Shown one piece after another: positions 6,916-7,303 of a stretch of 7,303 nt of DNA (the first letter of the stretch is position 1; the number at the start of each line of letters is the position of its first letter). This DNA comes from Microscillaceae bacterium. Its GTDB lineage: Bacteria > Bacteroidota > Bacteroidia > Cytophagales > Microscillaceae. The stretch lies in the NCBI GenBank assembly GCA_003449595.1, contig DMHB01000182.1, forward strand, positions 1 through 7,303, given 5' to 3'. Position numbers and translations under genes: made by a program. Under the pieces are notes generated by a model that was given only the letters and a program-made list of their open reading frames with translations, was not told the DNA's origin and searched no databases.

Positions 6916-6934
6916 AGTTTGTGAGACACAAACT
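6916..6934 (+). terminator. Hairpin downstream of cinA, possible terminator
   Basis: AGTTTGTG (6916-6923), a three-base loop AGA and CACAAACT (6927-6934) form a perfect 8-bp stem 49 bases after the cinA stop. The following bases are G-rich, not U-rich, so it is not a classic intrinsic terminator. It may stabilise the 3' end or pause polymerase. Confidence 0.4.
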
Positions 6935-6966
6935 ACGGAGGGGGTTGAGGGTTGTGTCGTATTTCG

Positions 6967-7004
6967 TTGTCAAGGGATAGTAGGACTAAAAATAACCCTG
7001 ACAA
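6967..7004. repeat. Imperfect inverted repeat
   Basis: TTGTCA and GGG (6967-6976, with A6973 bulged) pair with CCC and TGACAA (6996-7004) around a 19-base loop, nine pairs in all. It lies immediately upstream of the first CGGATT-rich repeat copy and has no known function. Confidence 0.5.
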
Positions 7005-7011
7005 GTTTGGG

Positions 7012-7086
7012 ATTTTGTACACGGATAATGCGGATTAGACGGATTTTCACGGATTGAATCTGTACTCATCTGTTAAATCCGTGTTA
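7012..7086 (+). repeat. CGGATT-rich interspersed repeat, copy 1
   Basis: This is about 75 bp, matching copy 2 (7128-7202) at 68 of 75 positions; the last 56 bases differ at only two. It contains four CGGAT units starting at 7022, 7031, 7040 and 7050, a near-helical 9-10 bp spacing. A perfect inverted repeat, CACGGATT (7048-7055) and AATCCGTG (7076-7083), flanks a 20-base loop in which ATCTGT occurs twice. Similar CACGGATT-type intergenic repeats are scattered through many bacterial genomes, but I cannot name a family. Confidence 0.9.
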
Positions 7087-7127
7087 TACGTGTACTGAAA
7101 ATGAATACTTATCTGGTCTGGATTTTT

Positions 7128-7202
7128 ATTTTGCACACCGATGAAACGGATTAGACGGATTTTCACGGATTAAATCTGTACTCATCTGTTAAATCCATGT
7201 TA
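7128..7202 (+). repeat. CGGATT-rich interspersed repeat, copy 2
   Basis: This is a direct repeat of copy 1, offset by exactly 116 bp. Its CGGAT-like units start at 7138 (as CCGAT), 7147, 7156 and 7166. The palindrome arms are CACGGATT (7164-7171) and AATCCATG (7192-7199); one G-to-A change breaks one pair of the stem that is perfect in copy 1. The 41 bases between copies (7087-7127) are not repeated. Confidence 0.9.
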
Positions 7203-7209
7203 CCCCTTT

Positions 7210-7246
7210 GGTCGTAGATATGAGGGTAAAGAAGTGTCCTACGACC
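7210..7246. repeat. Perfect 8-bp inverted repeat next to repeat copy 2
   Basis: GGTCGTAG (7210-7217) and CTACGACC (7239-7246) are perfect inverted arms around 21 bases. The left arm begins eight bases after repeat copy 2 ends. The octamer AAGTGTCC occurs at 7232-7239, touching the right arm, and again at 7259-7266. Clustered short repeats of this kind occur at insertion-sequence ends, but no transposase is visible inside the window. Confidence 0.6.
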
Positions 7247-7303
7247 TATTCGCACCACAAGTGTCCCGCTTATTTTCATTTCTCAAGTTGTTTCAAGAAT
7301 GTG

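Larger units (their letters stand above)
6867..7303. other. Gene-free, repeat-rich tail downstream of cinA
   Basis: No convincing coding frame was found in these 437 bases on either strand. In order the stretch holds a perfect 8-bp hairpin (6916-6934), an imperfect inverted repeat (6967-7004), two copies of a roughly 75-bp CGGATT-rich element (7012-7086, 7128-7202), a perfect 8-bp inverted repeat (7210-7246) and an 8-bp direct repeat (7232-7239, 7259-7266). It reads as an intergenic repeat island that may abut a mobile element beyond the right edge. Confidence 0.75.

Noticed and set aside
7012..7202. CRISPR array
   Set aside because: There are only two units, the repeat is about 75 bp, far longer than CRISPR repeats, and no cas genes are present.

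Overview
The window looks like chromosomal DNA from a member of the Bacteroidota, most plausibly an environmental Cytophagales-type bacterium of moderate GC. Three things point there. HemE has a Cytophagales-like N-terminus. Several gene starts carry TAnnTTTG boxes, the -7 element of Bacteroidota sigma factors, and lack purine-rich Shine-Dalgarno sites. The gene set also fits: a bacterial GH3-family protein, an ORF6N-domain protein and full-length CinA. The genus assignment is inference; no 16S or other marker is present.

Layout. (1) 1-346, minus strand: the first 115 codons of hemE, running off the left edge, with a promoter box so close to the ATG that the mRNA may be leaderless. (2) 461-3517, plus strand: a two-gene unit of a large unrecognised multi-pass membrane protein and, 27 bp later, a GH3-family adenylating enzyme. 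It ends in a long hairpin that overlaps the GH3 stop codon. (3) 3559-4869, minus strand: an unrecognised membrane protein with four predicted helices, a coiled coil and a C-terminal four-cysteine zinc-finger-like tail, convergent with the GH3 gene. (4) 4870-5080: a divergent control region with two identical TATCTTTG boxes on opposite strands facing each other. (5) 5081-6866, plus strand: an ORF6N-domain putative DNA-binding protein and, 22 bp later, cinA (NMN deamidase plus COG1058 domain). (6) 6867-7303: a 437-bp gene-free tail packed with inverted and direct repeats, including two roughly 75-bp copies of a CGGATT-rich element and a possible mobile-element border at the right edge.

hemE (haem synthesis) and cinA (pyridine-nucleotide salvage and repair) are housekeeping genes. 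The rest is poorly characterised. The best candidate for something undescribed is the head-to-head pair around 4870-5080: a phage-type DNA-binding protein and a membrane protein with a zinc-finger-like tail, under overlapping face-to-face promoter boxes. The membrane-protein/GH3 pair is a second candidate. No rRNA, tRNA, CRISPR array or complete insertion sequence was seen.
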